This document shows, in pieces, positions 1 to 11,496 of a DNA stretch of 64,000 bases (position 1 is its first letter; the number at the start of each line of letters is the position of its first letter). The stretch is from Adenanthera pavonina (lineage: Eukaryota; Streptophyta; Magnoliopsida; Fabales; Fabaceae), in contig JAIVEN010000022.1 of the NCBI GenBank assembly GCA_026686845.1, positions 21,054,001-21,118,000 on the forward strand. The letters are read 5' to 3'. A model generated the notes under the pieces. It had not been told where the DNA came from. It ran no database searches and saw only the letters and a program-made list of their open reading frames with translations. A program made the translations under genes and the position numbers.

Positions 1-534
1 TGCTGTCTTGTGAACATCGCTTGGACACATAAGTATTTGATGATAACCAGCTCGGAGGTCCAGCTTGGAGAAAAACGCAACACCAAATAATTCATCTAAA
101 AGTTCTTCGATGACTGGAATTGGGAATTTATTCTTGATTGTTTGGTGGTTCAACTTCCTGTAATCTACACAAAAATGCCAAGTTCCGTCCTTCTTACGCA
201 CTAAGACCATTGGAGATGCAAAAGAACTCATATTGAGCTGAATAATACCCTGCCGCAGCATATCTTGCACCAAGGATTCCATAATATCCTTTTGTACAGG
301 ACCATACTTATATGGTCTAAGACATATGGGTTTCTCCTCTTGCAATGGAATAACATGGTCAAACTCTTTGGAAGGTGGGAGTCCTTTTGGTTCTTGGAAT
401 ATATCCTCAAATTCACTCAAGACAGCTTGTAACTCTTTATGTCTTTGAACATCTTCCTGTTCCTCTTGTAGTATGAGTGGTGCCTTGCCCTCATCTATCT
501 CATCTGTAGCTTGAATAACACAGAGTACTTGAAC
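1..534 (-). pseudogene. Reverse transcriptase domain of Ty3/gypsy element (partial)
   Basis: The minus-strand frame is open from an in-frame stop at 535-537 to the window edge. It carries the fingers and palm start of a gypsy RT: a linker ending in a PKGLPPSKEFDH-type motif, then MVLVRKKDGTWHFCVDYRKL (about 215-155), the conserved block before the catalytic aspartate, then the FPIPVIEELLDEL and FSKLDLRAGYHQI blocks. The catalytic YxDD box would lie beyond position 1. This strand has no methionine start, as expected for an internal polyprotein domain. It is labelled a pseudogene because the upstream polyprotein is interrupted. Confidence 0.85.
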
Positions 535-640
535 TTAAAACTTGAGTCGTGCTCAACTCCCCTTTCAGTATTTCACCTTTAGATTTCAAGCCTTGCACCT
601 CGTATTGGCAACCATTCAACCAAAAGATCATAAGTTTATC

Positions 641-2083
641 CTAGAGATCTAGTAGAAATCTCCCTAAAGTCCTTAACCAATGCACCTCTAAGACTGCATC
701 ACATTGACCCAAATTCATAACATAGAAATTTGCAACAATTGTGGCACCCCTCATTTTCCATGACACCCCTTCACATTTCCAATGAGCTACTTCTACTTGA
801 CTATTAGCCAACTTAATTCTTAATTCTGCAGTGTAATGAGGCTTAAGTCCAAGCCTCTTAACTACAACAAAATTAATAAAATTGTGAGAGCTACCTGTAT
901 CAATTAGCAGCCACACGATTTTCTTCTTGATGAAGCCTTTTACCATGAGAGTAGAATACTCTTCATCACCATTGATGGCGTTAAGAGTTGCTTCTTCTGT
1001 AGTTTCTGCTGTCTCTTCACAGTCTTGAAAACTCTCTTCTTCCTCAGTCATAGCACTAACGATCATGTAAAGCTGCACATGTAAAACTATAGAAGAAGTC
1101 TCTTCACAGTCTTGAAAAATCTCTTCTTCCTCAGCCATAGCACTAATGATCATGTAAAGCTGCACCTGTGATTTACACTTGTGCCCCGGAAAGAAACATT
1201 TCGAGCACCAAAAATAGAGTCCCTTCTTACGTCTCTTGTCCACTTCTCTTTTGCTGAGGTGCTGGAAGGGGTACATGGGACCACCTTTTGTGCTTTGTGT
1301 CACGCTCTTAGAGCTATCAGCAGCTGAGGCAACTGAAGATGTTGCTTTTGAACTTCCTGGAAACTATTTGAAAGAGCTCGAATTTCCCTTGTGTTGTGGG
1401 TAAAATGAAATTGAAGCAGAGGAAGGGCTGGGTGCTGTCCAATGTCTCCGTGAGCTCGTGACTGCGTGGCCCGTATCTGGAAGTACCGTCAGCTCTTGCA
1501 TTCTTGCTAAATACATGGCTCTCAACAATGAATCTGGTTTAAACATCCGGACCAATGCTTCAACCTTCAGTCTTAAGTTGCCAAGGAAACAACTCAAAGC
1601 AACTGAATCCGAAATCTCTACTCGAGCTAGCAACTGTTCAAATTGCTCCTAAAATTCAACAACTGACCTAGTTTGTTTAAGTTTAACTATCTCGGCCATG
1701 GGGTCTGCCTTTAGAGCGTCTTCGAACCTGTTTGCCATAGCCTCCATGTATTCGACCCAAGTGACCTCCGATGGAGAGTTTCCCCTCATGTAGGCTTGAT
1801 GCCATTGCAAAGCTCTGCCTTCAAGATGGAGACTAATGATGTGAATTTGATATTCTGGTGGGGTTTCATCAATGTCGAAAAATTGTTTGCAACGAAACGA
1901 CCAACCTCTGAAATCCTCACCATTGAACTTTGGGAACTCTAGCTTAGTTTGTTTGGTTGGACTCGCACAGCTCGTGCTTCCTTGAGCCAGAAACGAACCA
2001 AACTGCAACGGGTTGGCCTTTGAAGTGTTAGCAGAGTTGGGTGTAATGAGCAGAGAGTTTCCACTGTTTCCGTCATCACCCAA
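641..2083 (-). pseudogene. gag-protease region of Ty3/gypsy element, broken by stops
   Basis: Translation starts at the ATG at 2083. The first 144 codons give a retrotransposon gag (capsid) domain with a LEFPKFNGEDFRGW motif and a conserved W/Y-rich core. A stop (TAG, apparently replacing a Gln codon) at 1649-1651 interrupts gag, which then continues in the same frame to about 1364, where a second stop occurs. Next comes a zinc-knuckle remnant (CSKCFFPGHKC, about 1210-1180) and an aspartic protease with the catalytic LLIDTGSSHNFIN motif (about 920-880). The frame closes at 641. An 87-bp in-frame tandem duplication lies between zinc knuckle and protease. Autonomous expression is unlikely. Confidence 0.85.
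1011..1184 (-). repeat. 87-bp in-frame tandem duplication in the gag-protease linker
   Basis: The stretch starting gtctcttcac at 1011 recurs at 1098 with few mismatches, an offset of exactly 87 bp or 29 codons. Both copies encode an acidic segment of the form VQLYMI-SAM-EEEE-FQDCEET. Because the unit is a multiple of three, the reading frame is kept. It looks like a unit duplication specific to this element or lineage. Confidence 0.85.
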
Positions 2084-2334
2084 CCCAGGAAACCCTATCG
2101 CCGATCCTGCAGAACCCTTTATAAGTCTAGTGATGCTAATGGTGTTCTCTCGTAGTAGTTTATTGTTCTCCTCCTAAGTTTCTTGGTCCTGTTCATTCTT
2201 CTTAATTAAATAAAAAACAAGATCCTTTAAGGTCAACAAACCTTGCCTCATTTCTTCCACGTCTTTTTCCACGTTAGTCAACCTATTAGAACTTTGGGTC
2301 TCCTTCGTCATTTTGTGCTACTGCCATCCAACCA

Positions 2335-2348
2335 GGGCTCTGATACCT
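2335..2348 (-). other. Primer-binding site (tRNA-iMet type)
   Basis: On the minus strand the bases read AGGTATCAGAGCCC, one base pair away from the common plant PBS TGGTATCAGAGCC that pairs with the 3' end of initiator methionine tRNA. It lies one base inside the LTR border (2350), where a PBS is expected. This fixes the orientation of the element and the inner edge of its 5' LTR. Confidence 0.8.
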
Positions 2349-2349
2349 A

Positions 2350-2618
2350 TGTCACGAGTAAAACTCCTCTTTTCTGAAAATTCATGTCATATCCCTGCCT
2401 AGAGGCGCACAGGGCATATTTACAAGCAAGAAACAGTAACCCTAATCCATGTGGCACTAAGACAAGGCTGACTCAAATGCTAACTCATCACCATGACAAC
2501 AAAACAGCCACATATACTAGTAACAAGACTAAAATGACATAGCAGCAACAAAACTGAGAAATACTAAAGAAATAACAAAACGACACGTATCACCTATAGG
2601 AAGGATAATAGTGTGACA
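2350..2618 (-). repeat. 5' long terminal repeat of the gypsy element
   Basis: The 269-bp block is bounded by TGTCAC (2350-2355) and GTGACA (2613-2618), a perfect 6-bp inverted TG...CA terminus. Its inner edge abuts the primer-binding site. The partner LTR lies outside the window, so LTR identity and the target duplication cannot be checked. The five flanking bases at 2619-2623 are ctgac. Confidence 0.8.
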
Positions 2619-3169
2619 CTGACTCTGAGGTAACTTGAGATGAATGGGACTTCACTTATTGAATGTAACTGTCTCTTGACTTTATTCATTCATAATATTT
2701 TGAAGGAAATGGAAGTGCCATGTCCCCTTCTTCAGGATAAAAGGATAAACAAAAGTATTTCTAACTTTACATCATATCTTTACACAGTTCCTTAGATTTC
2801 TCCCTGCCTGATGTGTAACTTGCTCTTCTTTTGTCTCTCACCTCAACCTCAAATAATATCCTTGTGCTTGATGTGTTTGCTTTTTTATGTAAAGTGTTGT
2901 ATGCTTGAGTTTACTCAGTGATTGATATCATAATTTGGAAGTAATTGTCACTTTATCTCCCTTTACTGGCCATTATATTGATAAGGATTTCATGTGATTG
3001 CTTACTTGCAATGTCTTGGTTAGTCATCTAGCTTGAGGTACATAATATATCATTTACATGCATGCCTTTGCTTGTCCTTTCCTCTTGTCTCGTTTTTGTG
3101 CTATTAATGGCATGATATTTCTTCAAATCAACCAGTGATAATAAGATGCTATGCATAAAAATATTTCAG
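2619..3169 (+). other. CDPK intron sequence between the retrotransposon and the first visible exon
   Basis: I see no coding block in these 551 bases. The stretch ends in a pyrimidine-rich acceptor (atatttcag, 3161-3169) that leads into the CDPK exon. No promoter or start codon fits the gene, so this is most likely intron sequence to the right of the transposon insertion. Confidence 0.55.
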
Positions 3170-6100
3170 ATCATCCTTGGATGAGAGAAGATGGGGATGC
3201 ATCTGATAAGCCTCTTGATATTGCTGTTCTAACTAGAATGAAACAATTCCGGGCAATGAACAAACTAAAGAAAGTAGCTTTGAAGGTAACTTTTCTTTTG
3301 TCATCACTGTTGTTGTAGTGAACATAAAGATCACCATTACTAAGATTTTAGTACAATATCTGAAATTACCATTAGGTTGAAACCCTTGCAGTTAAAGAAC
3401 AGTATATATTGGTAGAAAGGTCAAAAAAGCAGATGGTAACTGAACTAGGTCAAGGGATTAAATGCTCTTGGTTGAGCTTATATGGAAGCTGCGTTGGTTG
3501 ATAGAAAATTTGGTTCCTCCTTTGCCATTTGCCAACCCAAAGGATGATTGACAATTTAGTTGTCATGAAGGGCTTTGGCTTCAACTTTGAACTCTCATCC
3601 TTTAAATCCAGATTAAAATGATGTATGATATTCTTCTATTTTATTCAGGTAATTGCAGAAAGTCTCTCTGAAGAAGAAATCATTGGGTTAAAGGAAATGT
3701 TCAAATCCATGGACACAGATAACAGTGGAACAATCACTTTTGACGAGTTAAAAGCTGGTCTCCACAAACTGGGTACTAAACTTTCTGAGTCTGAAATAAG
3801 GCAGTTAATGGAAGCGGTAAGATTTCTTTTATTTTCTGCCTTTGCATTTTGGTGCTTCCAGAAGATCTGCTCTCCATATATATGTAGGAAGAATGTCTGA
3901 TTGGACAATAAGGTCTCATCCTATTTCTGAAGTTTGACCTCAAGTACCTAGTAGTATTAAGACTCTACCTAAAATATTGGATGTAGTTGTTAATGCAATC
4001 AGTTTATCAGTTCATTCATGGAGATAATTGCAAAATGAACATTTTGATCTGAAATTTCTGGGATATAATCTGACATACTTATACCCACAGCTGCTCTGCT
4101 ATAGCATTTGAACGATTGTATTTTTGGGCCCATAATTTATTAACATTTGATTATTAGTTACTCTAATATTTTAGTAACTTGGGTTACTTTTGAACTTTGT
4201 TTCTTTTGTATTGTTTTGTAGTTGATCTTAGCCATTCATTTGGGTCAATATAATTTCTTTCATGGCTAAACCACTTCAGTTTGCTTCCAGCATCTAATCT
4301 CCCATATCTGTTGTCAAGATTTTACATCTAAATTCGTGCCTTGCAATTTGATCTCCCGTCTTGTTGTCATTTTCTGTGTATCCAAACCTAGTCTTGTGAT
4401 TGTTTGGACATAATGCTTGGTGCATCAGTATGCTGCTATTATAGAGTCACTTTAATTTCCAAGGATATTGTATGATCTTATACAATAAAGTAAAGTGGAT
4501 GTAAATATTATTCTTTGGGCTGCTTGATTTTATGATTATTAGTTCTCTTGTTTCTTGTGGCAGTTTTTCAATATGCCAATATAACATTATTATCTGGTTT
4601 TCAGGCTGATGTAGACGGAAATGGAGCCATTGATTATATTGAATTTATATCTGCAACCATGCACATGAATAGAATGGAAAGAGAGGACCACCTATACAAA
4701 GCCTTTGAATATTTTGACAAGGATAAGAGCGGGTGATCTAATATTAACTAACAGTTTACCCAATCTCATTGACCAGGATTTTGAATGATGTGTTGATTAT
4801 CTTTTCTGACTTCTGTACTAACAGGTACATCACAAAGGAAGAGTTGGAATCTGCCCTTAGGAAGTATAATATGGGCGATCAGAAAACAATAAAGGAGATC
4901 ATTGCTGAAGTTGACTCGGACAATGTATGCTGGTTTCTTTTTCCTTCATTTCTTTGCTTATATTTATCTTTATATACCTGGAAGATGATTGACTATAACA
5001 ATAACTGAATTCTTGAAATTGAAACACTGATAGGGATATTTCTAATCTGTAATGAAATTTGTTGTCCTCATTTTCTGTGTTTACCACTTCCCAAGCACAT
5101 AAACGTTTTGCCAATCTGGAAATGGCTATATTTACTGCTTACTTTTGACTGATGTTCATTGTCTCTTATCCAAGAAAAATAGATAAATAATTGCCAAAAT
5201 AAAGCAAGAAAAGTGCTACTGTTGAAAAAACAATTTTTCAAGAATAGACAGGCTAGGTACATGAATATACTAATGGATATTGTGAGGGTAAGTGTCTCAA
5301 ATTTTCATTGGACATTTTGAGAATTATAACTGAGATCATTGAACTGTGAACTTCGTGCTAGGTAGTAGTGGTGGAAATAAAGCAGAATCGAATTCTGGAA
5401 GCATTGTGGATAACTTATTGTTGATGTCTTTTACCCCTCTGGCTATATTATCTAATGTGTGCCGTTCTCTCGTTCTCATTGGTGGTTATCCTAGAATTCA
5501 TATTGTTTTAAATCATAGATGTTCGTAAAAGCACTGTTTGCTACATTGGTATCTTTATATTCTCTGATGTTTATTTGTCTGGTATGACAAATGAAAGTTA
5601 TCAAAGAAAGCATATATAATTGGAATTTTATAGAAGTATACAAAACTAATATTTTAGGAATGTCATATCCATATAGTTTTTGGATGGCATATTATTCCAT
5701 CTAAAATGGCGGCATCCAATGTCCCTTAACATCTTGTATGCCATAGATATTTTGGTTTGCAAAATCTAGTTTTTACTTTCATTATTGTTCCTAATGTCTT
5801 ATTAGTCTAGAATGTCAATAGATTACCTTTATTCTTCTTATTAACTATCATCAATATATAAAGTAAATAGGAAGCCACATTATTCACAAATTATGAACAG
5901 TGTGATTTATTTCTCAAGCTTAGTGCAATGCATGAGGGGTCCATATCTAGTTGTGTATAAATATATATATATATATAGAAGGATGATAACTGGCACTGAT
6001 ATTACTGTTTGTAAGGTTGCGTCAAGTAACAATCCTTTTAAACATTATTAGACATTTTTACCATGCATTGTATGGAGTCTGAGGGATGATCTGCATTATT

Positions 6101-6414
6101 CATGGCTTGTAGATAATATGGCTGACTATTGATTTTAGATTTTAAATTGATAATTATAATTTTTTACTTTATTATATATATTCTGTGTTTTTTTAATAGT
6201 TTAAATATCTCCTTATAATGTTGGGTGCAAGTTCTAGTTTCCAATATGATATGATGATGATAGTGAGCACAACAGCCCCATATTCCTGTTAAATTATCTT
6301 TTGCAAGGATACTAATTCTCAATTTTCTCTCAGGATGGAAAAATTAACTACGAAGAGTTTGTGGCCATGATGAGAAAAGGCAACCCAGACTTGGTAAACA
6401 ATAGACGTCGCTGA
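3170..6414 (+). CDS. Calcium-dependent protein kinase, C-terminal part (5 visible exons)
   Basis: Exons: 3170-3285, 3649-3816, 4605-4732, 4825-4924 and 6334-6414, all with GT-AG introns and consistent phases; stop TGA at 6412-6414. They encode the last 196 residues of a CDPK. The order is the end of the kinase domain (HPWMREDG), the autoinhibitory/junction segment (MKQFRAMNKLKKVALK), then four calmodulin-like EF-hands with calcium loops DTDNSGTITFDE, DVDGNGAIDYIE, DKDKSGYITKEE and DSDNDGKINYEE, each with Asp at position 1 and Glu at position 12. All four should bind calcium. The family consists of cytosolic or membrane-bound Ser/Thr kinases activated by calcium, releasing the junction pseudosubstrate. 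The variable and catalytic kinase exons are missing: they lie left of the gypsy element or are lost. The last intron is long (4925-6333). The paralogue cannot be named from the C-terminus. Confidence 0.93.
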
Positions 6415-7434
6415 TTAATTAGCTGTGCTTGGATTGCTTGGCTTCGTGCACATTCAATACAATATTAATGTGAACACTTGCACACCATAGCTTGTGATTC
6501 TTCTTGGACTATTTTATTTGTCTATCCAGTGCTCACCTTCTATTGTGGTTTTTTTTAGTGGGCGACACCTTCTATTGTGGTTGAGCAAACATGATCATGT
6601 ACAAATTTGAGAAATATATCCATTTTTCTTTCCACATTATAGAGTTAAGGAGTAAGCGGAAGATTGTGGCTTCAAGTCTGTTCCCTTTGTAACTTTTTGG
6701 GCAATCTGTCCTCTTGTAATACATCTGGTTATTATTCCTTCACTTCCCACCTAGTGGGATAAGGTTATTATTGTTGTTGTTGTTGTTGTTGTTGTAGTAT
6801 TATTCCTTCACTAGCCATCTATCAATCATGAAGTTATGCAAATAATACTGTGGAAAACTCTTTTCAAAATATTGGTTTTGTTTATTTAAATCACTAGATG
6901 TATTGTGAGATTTTCAGTGTAACATAAAAAAAAAATTGAGAGAATATTAGAATCTAAATATATCTAATAATAATAATAAAAAGTTTGACTTGTAGAATTA
7001 TATTCTTTGTTTACAAAGCTTGTATAGTGTTGCTAAACAAACGGCTGTGAACAGATGCATTATTTTTGTCCAATAAATTTTGACCCTCTTATTTTTTGAC
7101 CAATAAATTTCAACTCTCTAAAGGGATAGTTGCAAATATTATTATTATTAATGTCAGTTAAATTGAGTAAAAGGAATTTGATCATTTTAAAATAATGTTT
7201 CGAATTTTAGTTTTATAAATTGAAAAGCTAACGTTTAGAAAACTTTTTCATATTGGGATTCATGTTCAGAGATAGTTTTTACCGTCCAATTCAATGTGAC
7301 TCAAATTCAAATTAATTGGCGTTAGTATATCCAATAAGCAAAGAAATTTAATTGCTTCTTTTTTATCTCGGGAAGTGATGTCTTCATATGCAAGCAACTT
7401 GGTCTGCAGAAGGAGACGCAGAGCTTATTGTCTT
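6415..7434 (+). other. CDPK 3' untranslated region and intergenic DNA
   Basis: The first few hundred bases are presumably 3' UTR (an AATATTAA-type A-rich stretch lies near 6460). A 16-bp string, caccttctattgtggt, occurs twice near 6536 and 6567. The rest is AT-rich with no ORF I can support. Confidence 0.5.
6740..6796 (+). repeat. TTG microsatellite, possible SINE-type 3' tail
   Basis: About nine TTG units (about 6770-6795) follow the string ccacctagtgggataagg. Some plant SINEs end in a GTGGGATAA-like motif followed by a TTG tail, so this may be the 3' end of an old SINE. I cannot recognise the tRNA-like A and B boxes upstream, so only the microsatellite is certain. Confidence 0.45.
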
Positions 7435-8005
7435 GGGTCCATTTGGTTTTCAGTTAGTTAAAAATGAGTTTTGGTAGAATTGGTTTTACAATATAGTTAT
7501 GATAAAAATAAGTTTTGGATAAACGTGTTGGTATTTGGATAATTTATTTGAAAATTGATTTTGACAAAGCTCATAATTTTTTTCTAAATTGAGTTTAAAC
7601 TCTATCCCATGATTAATTTAATTTACTTGGACTAAAATTTAATTTGTATTTATTTAATTAAGAACATAATATATATGATATAACATTTTCTTACAAGTCG
7701 TTATTTATAAAAATTAAAATTTTGAAGGGATATTTTTATCATTAGATAGGAGAAATTTTATGTTTTTTATTTTTCTATTTTTTCTCATTTTTAGTGGTCC
7801 ATTTTTATCTGACTTTAAAATAAATACAGATCAAAATAAAGAAGTAGAATCGTGAAACAGCTCCACTTCTGCTTATCCATGAATCACGTTTTGGCTGAAA
7901 AATCATTTTCCAATGGAACTGGAAAATGAAGCCAAATATCATGCATTACTATTAAAACCAAGTTTTCACCCAAAACTTGGTTTTAGTAGTAATACCAAAC
8001 AGGCC
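7435..8005. mobile_element. Non-autonomous DNA-transposon-like repeat, copy A
   Basis: The ends resemble each other in inverted orientation: gggtccatttggtt at 7435 and accaaacaggcc at 7994-8005. Positions 7563-7822 match 58462-58720 closely over about 250 bp (shared blocks include aactaaaatttaat, tgtatttatttaatt, taacattttctt and cattagatagga). The ends look hAT/PIF-like, but no exact target duplication is visible. It contains no transposase. Confidence 0.7.
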
Positions 8006-11000
8006 ATTACTCAAGCGAGCAAAAATGGGTTGGCTGCCTGGCTGGGCCTAAAAGTATGTTTTGCCAAATGGATTAGGTTGAAGAAGCTCGAGTCCACATG
8101 ACCAGCCCTATTTTTTTTTTAAATATCTTTTTTATTTTAAAATTTTTATATAAATATTTAAATTAATATAACTAATTATTATCATTATTCACAACAAAAT
8201 CAACATAATACTTAAATTTTATAATTTATACCTTACTAATTAATAAAATAATATATTTTTTTATATTTAAAAAAAAATAGACCAATTGGATTGGTCTCCG
8301 CTACAAGTGAGAATCAAAAAATCTATTTTTTAATCGAGCACAATTTTTAAAGTCTAGTCTATCCATTTCATTGGGATAAGTGGACCGACCCATCAGATTT
8401 TGCCTACATTGTCCACTCTACTCAAAGGGTAACTAAAATTAGCCAGACTGACAGTGGCCATAGTTGCTGCTGTCACTGCCGCCTTCTTTCATGTCAAAGT
8501 GCAAGTGTAATACAAGACAGCCATATTTTACTATCCTAGTAGTTGTTGAAAGTTGATTTGACTCTGCATCCACCCCCATCCCTCCCAAAACCAAATTGGA
8601 TTTCCTTACTTTATTTTGGTGTATTAAAAGATTAGGTGAGTTGGGTGAGTAATTTCTCAAGAACTCAAAAGGGTTAGGATAAGTCTCAGACTCAAATAAT
8701 GATTATAAATATATTTATATATTACATATAGTATAAGGGATATACATATAATATAAAGAACGCTTACTTTACACTCACAAAAAATATCTACTATATATAC
8801 AATAGGATTCAAATATATGCCCTTGTATAGCAACGGTTCAAGAAATTTTAAGTTGAGGGGACGGGACAATATATAATAAATATAGTATTAAAAACATATA
8901 TATTATCTAAATAGATATGTCCATTCTCTTGTGAGGTATGGGTTATATTTTTATCATTTTGATCAATCTTCTTTGGCTATTTCCTAAAACATATATTTTT
9001 TTTAAAGTAAATTTAGGAGATTGGAATTGCTTCCAAGGTGGAATCTCTTCCTTTGCTTGCATTCATTTATGTCTTTGTCACTCATATTATTGCCCGATCC
9101 TCATAGGAGGCCGTGCCTCCATTGAACACTTGCAGGTACAGCCATCTCTCGTAAAATGCAGCTTGTCCCCATTCATTGTTGCTCCCATTCGCCTCCACCC
9201 CCCAGATTCAGGGCAACACATCTGGGATTTGATCTGACCCTCACATTTGGATTCCTACATAATAACAAAATATTTATTACTCAATTATTTAAGTGACGAG
9301 AAAAATAAAAATAGAGATTGAGCTCATATATATGTCAGTGTAGGTCTCACATAAACTCACCTTATTTCCATTTTTCCTTTTGTTTGATCAGTTGGAGGAT
9401 TCAAATTTGGACCCGCAGGCTGGTTGCAACTCTTCAATTTAAGCCCAACTTCAAAATTTAAATATTTTCCAATTAAATAATAATAATAATAATACTAGTA
9501 CTAATAATAAATAATCTACTCCTAAAAAAGTATAACTTCCCTTATGCACCTGATCCATGCCAAGCGTACGAAACAGCCTTGAGTGTGTATGCAGAAGAAG
9601 ATTGTTTCTGAATTGTTTTCATAGGATAGTGGATTTTATTGGAAAGGGTGATCACACAGCTGGGACAGCGACTGTACCTCCATGCCCCTCTACATCATTC
9701 ATTCTATTTTATTTCTGAACCTTGTTTTGGCCGTGTCAGGCTTCGACTTTTAATTATATATATATAATATTGTAAAGAAAAAATACATTTTAAAATTAAA
9801 ATAATAAATTTATTAAAAAATATCATCATTACTACTCATCTTTTCAACACTTAATATTTCATATTTTAATCCCTTTTATTAGTTAAATTTTTTTTTTATA
9901 ATTAAATTTTTTTTACCAATTTCTAAATATAATTCCCCATATTGTAAAAAACTTTTAACCCATAACTATTTTTTAGTCAGCAGAGTATTCACTAATAGTA
10001 AGAACTAATCTTCTTTGGAATAGAAGGTAAACTATAGATTTTTATCAATTTGGTTTGTTCTATACATCAAGATTAAGAATTGAATTCTCAACTACTTATT
10101 TAAAAAATAAAGAAGTCTATCACTTTTTCTAACTCAATTTTATAAAACATAAATTTGACACGCATGAGTGAAAACAAAAAAGAGATGTCAAAGTTTTTCT
10201 TTTGTTTTTTTATGCATGAAAAATAGGAAAGGAAGAAATTTTTGCTTGGAGAATTTTAAATTTTTAAATTGCATATTGAAGTTTGGACAATAAAAAAAGT
10301 TGGTAGATTTAAGTATCAATCCACAAGCCTTGTTGTAGAAAGTTTCTCCTTTTTTTTTTTTGACCAAAAGTTTCTCCTAATCTCAAGGGTTTTTTTTTGG
10401 CCAGTAATTTCAAGGGTTAAAAGCATTTGACATTTCATAACTGATAAAACTTTTTATACAAAAAAAAAGTTATGCTAGTTGGATTTCAAATTCTTACTTG
10501 GTCTAGGGAACTCTTGGGCTCAAAAAGAGACTAATAAAAATATCTACAAATCACTTATAACTAGACTCTCACATTAACAATATGACTTAAATCCGTTATA
10601 GAAGTGATTTTATTTGGTGGATCAACTTTCGAGAGATGGATTTTTTAACATGAATAAAATTGATCGGAGTGCATTAGGAACGAATAAATCTATTATAAAT
10701 AAAAAATTAAAAAATATTTTAATTTTATAACTAAATACTTGAACATTATGCTATTCAAATCCCACCTTTCGTTTGGAAAAAAAAAAAACAGCTTTTGTTG
10801 ATCCAAATTAAAACATTATTTCTAACTTCGAGTTTGGCCTCTAAAAAAAACGTAGACTTTCCACATTTGGTAAAATTATGGATTATTTATAGATTATCCA
10901 TATCAATTTATTTTATTGAAAAAAAAGCTATACAATATTATATCATAGGACGGATGAAAGATAAAGACGAAAATAAAGTAGAAGGATGAGGAGATATTGA

Positions 11001-11160
11001 GATAATAATGGAAGCAGTTGTTATGTGAAAATGTTGGAAAAAAACTGCAAACCGACAAATAAACCGTCAGAATAGTGACACGTATCAGTGTGGGATGCAT
11101 GAGTCACTCATCTCCCTCTACGCAGATTCTTTTAAAAACTGAAGCAATGAGTTTCGCAGC
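8006..11160. other. AT-rich intergenic region without a supported gene
   Basis: The region is mostly AT-rich with homopolymer and TA/AT runs. A 99-codon frame at 8938-9237 has no recognisable domain, no codon-bias support and no homologue I know. I see no RNA gene. The last few hundred bases before 11161 probably hold the promoter of the AAA ATPase gene, but I see no clear TATA box. Confidence 0.6.
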
Positions 11161-11496
11161 ATGCAACCGCCACCCTCAGCCTCAGCCGCCATAGCAACGC
11201 CTCACCCTCTCTCTCGGGATCCGTTTATTTCGCCATTTTCTTCATTTTCATTTCACTCTCTCAGAGAGAGCCACAGAGCTTCCTTCTTCTGCGTCCCGTG
11301 CTTCAGGGATCCTTTTCCTAATCTTCCTTGTCTTTGTTCTCTTCAATCTTCTTCCCCATTCTGTTCTTTCAATTTCCCCCATTGGGTTTTCTCTTTCTGC
11401 TTCAAAATCAAAACTTGGATTTGGATTACTTTCTTTGAAAGACAAGAGAAGAGGATATAAAAGTTTGATCTTTTTTCTTGTTTTTTTGAAGAAGGA
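11161..11496 (+). promoter_or_regulatory. Probable CT-rich 5' leader of the AAA ATPase gene
   Basis: This 336-bp block is rich in CT/TTC runs (ctctctctc, cattttcttcattttc), typical of plant 5' untranslated leaders. It contains an upstream 99-codon frame (11161-11460) of low-complexity Pro/Ser/Phe composition that I take to be non-coding or a uORF. Transcript start not determined. Confidence 0.45.

Larger units (their letters stand above)
1..2618 (-). mobile_element. Ty3/gypsy LTR retrotransposon, 5' portion, cut by window start
   Basis: Reading on the minus strand from 2618 downwards, the order is LTR (2618-2350), primer-binding site, untranslated leader, gag, zinc-knuckle remnant, aspartic protease and reverse transcriptase. 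The reverse transcriptase runs off the window edge, so RNase H, integrase and the other LTR are not visible. The gag-protease-RT order and the RT sequence type identify Ty3/gypsy (Metaviridae-type retrotransposon, not an infectious plant virus). Two in-frame stops in gag and one between protease and RT make it non-autonomous. It lies directly upstream of the CDPK 3' exons in opposite orientation, probably within a CDPK intron. Confidence 0.9.

Noticed and set aside
8938..9237. 99-codon plus-strand frame
   Set aside because: No recognisable domain, no splice or promoter context, and it lies in AT-rich intergenic DNA; consistent with chance.
11161..11460. 99-codon frame upstream of the ATPase gene
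   Set aside because: Low-complexity Pro/Ser/Phe translation of a CT-rich leader; better explained as 5' UTR.
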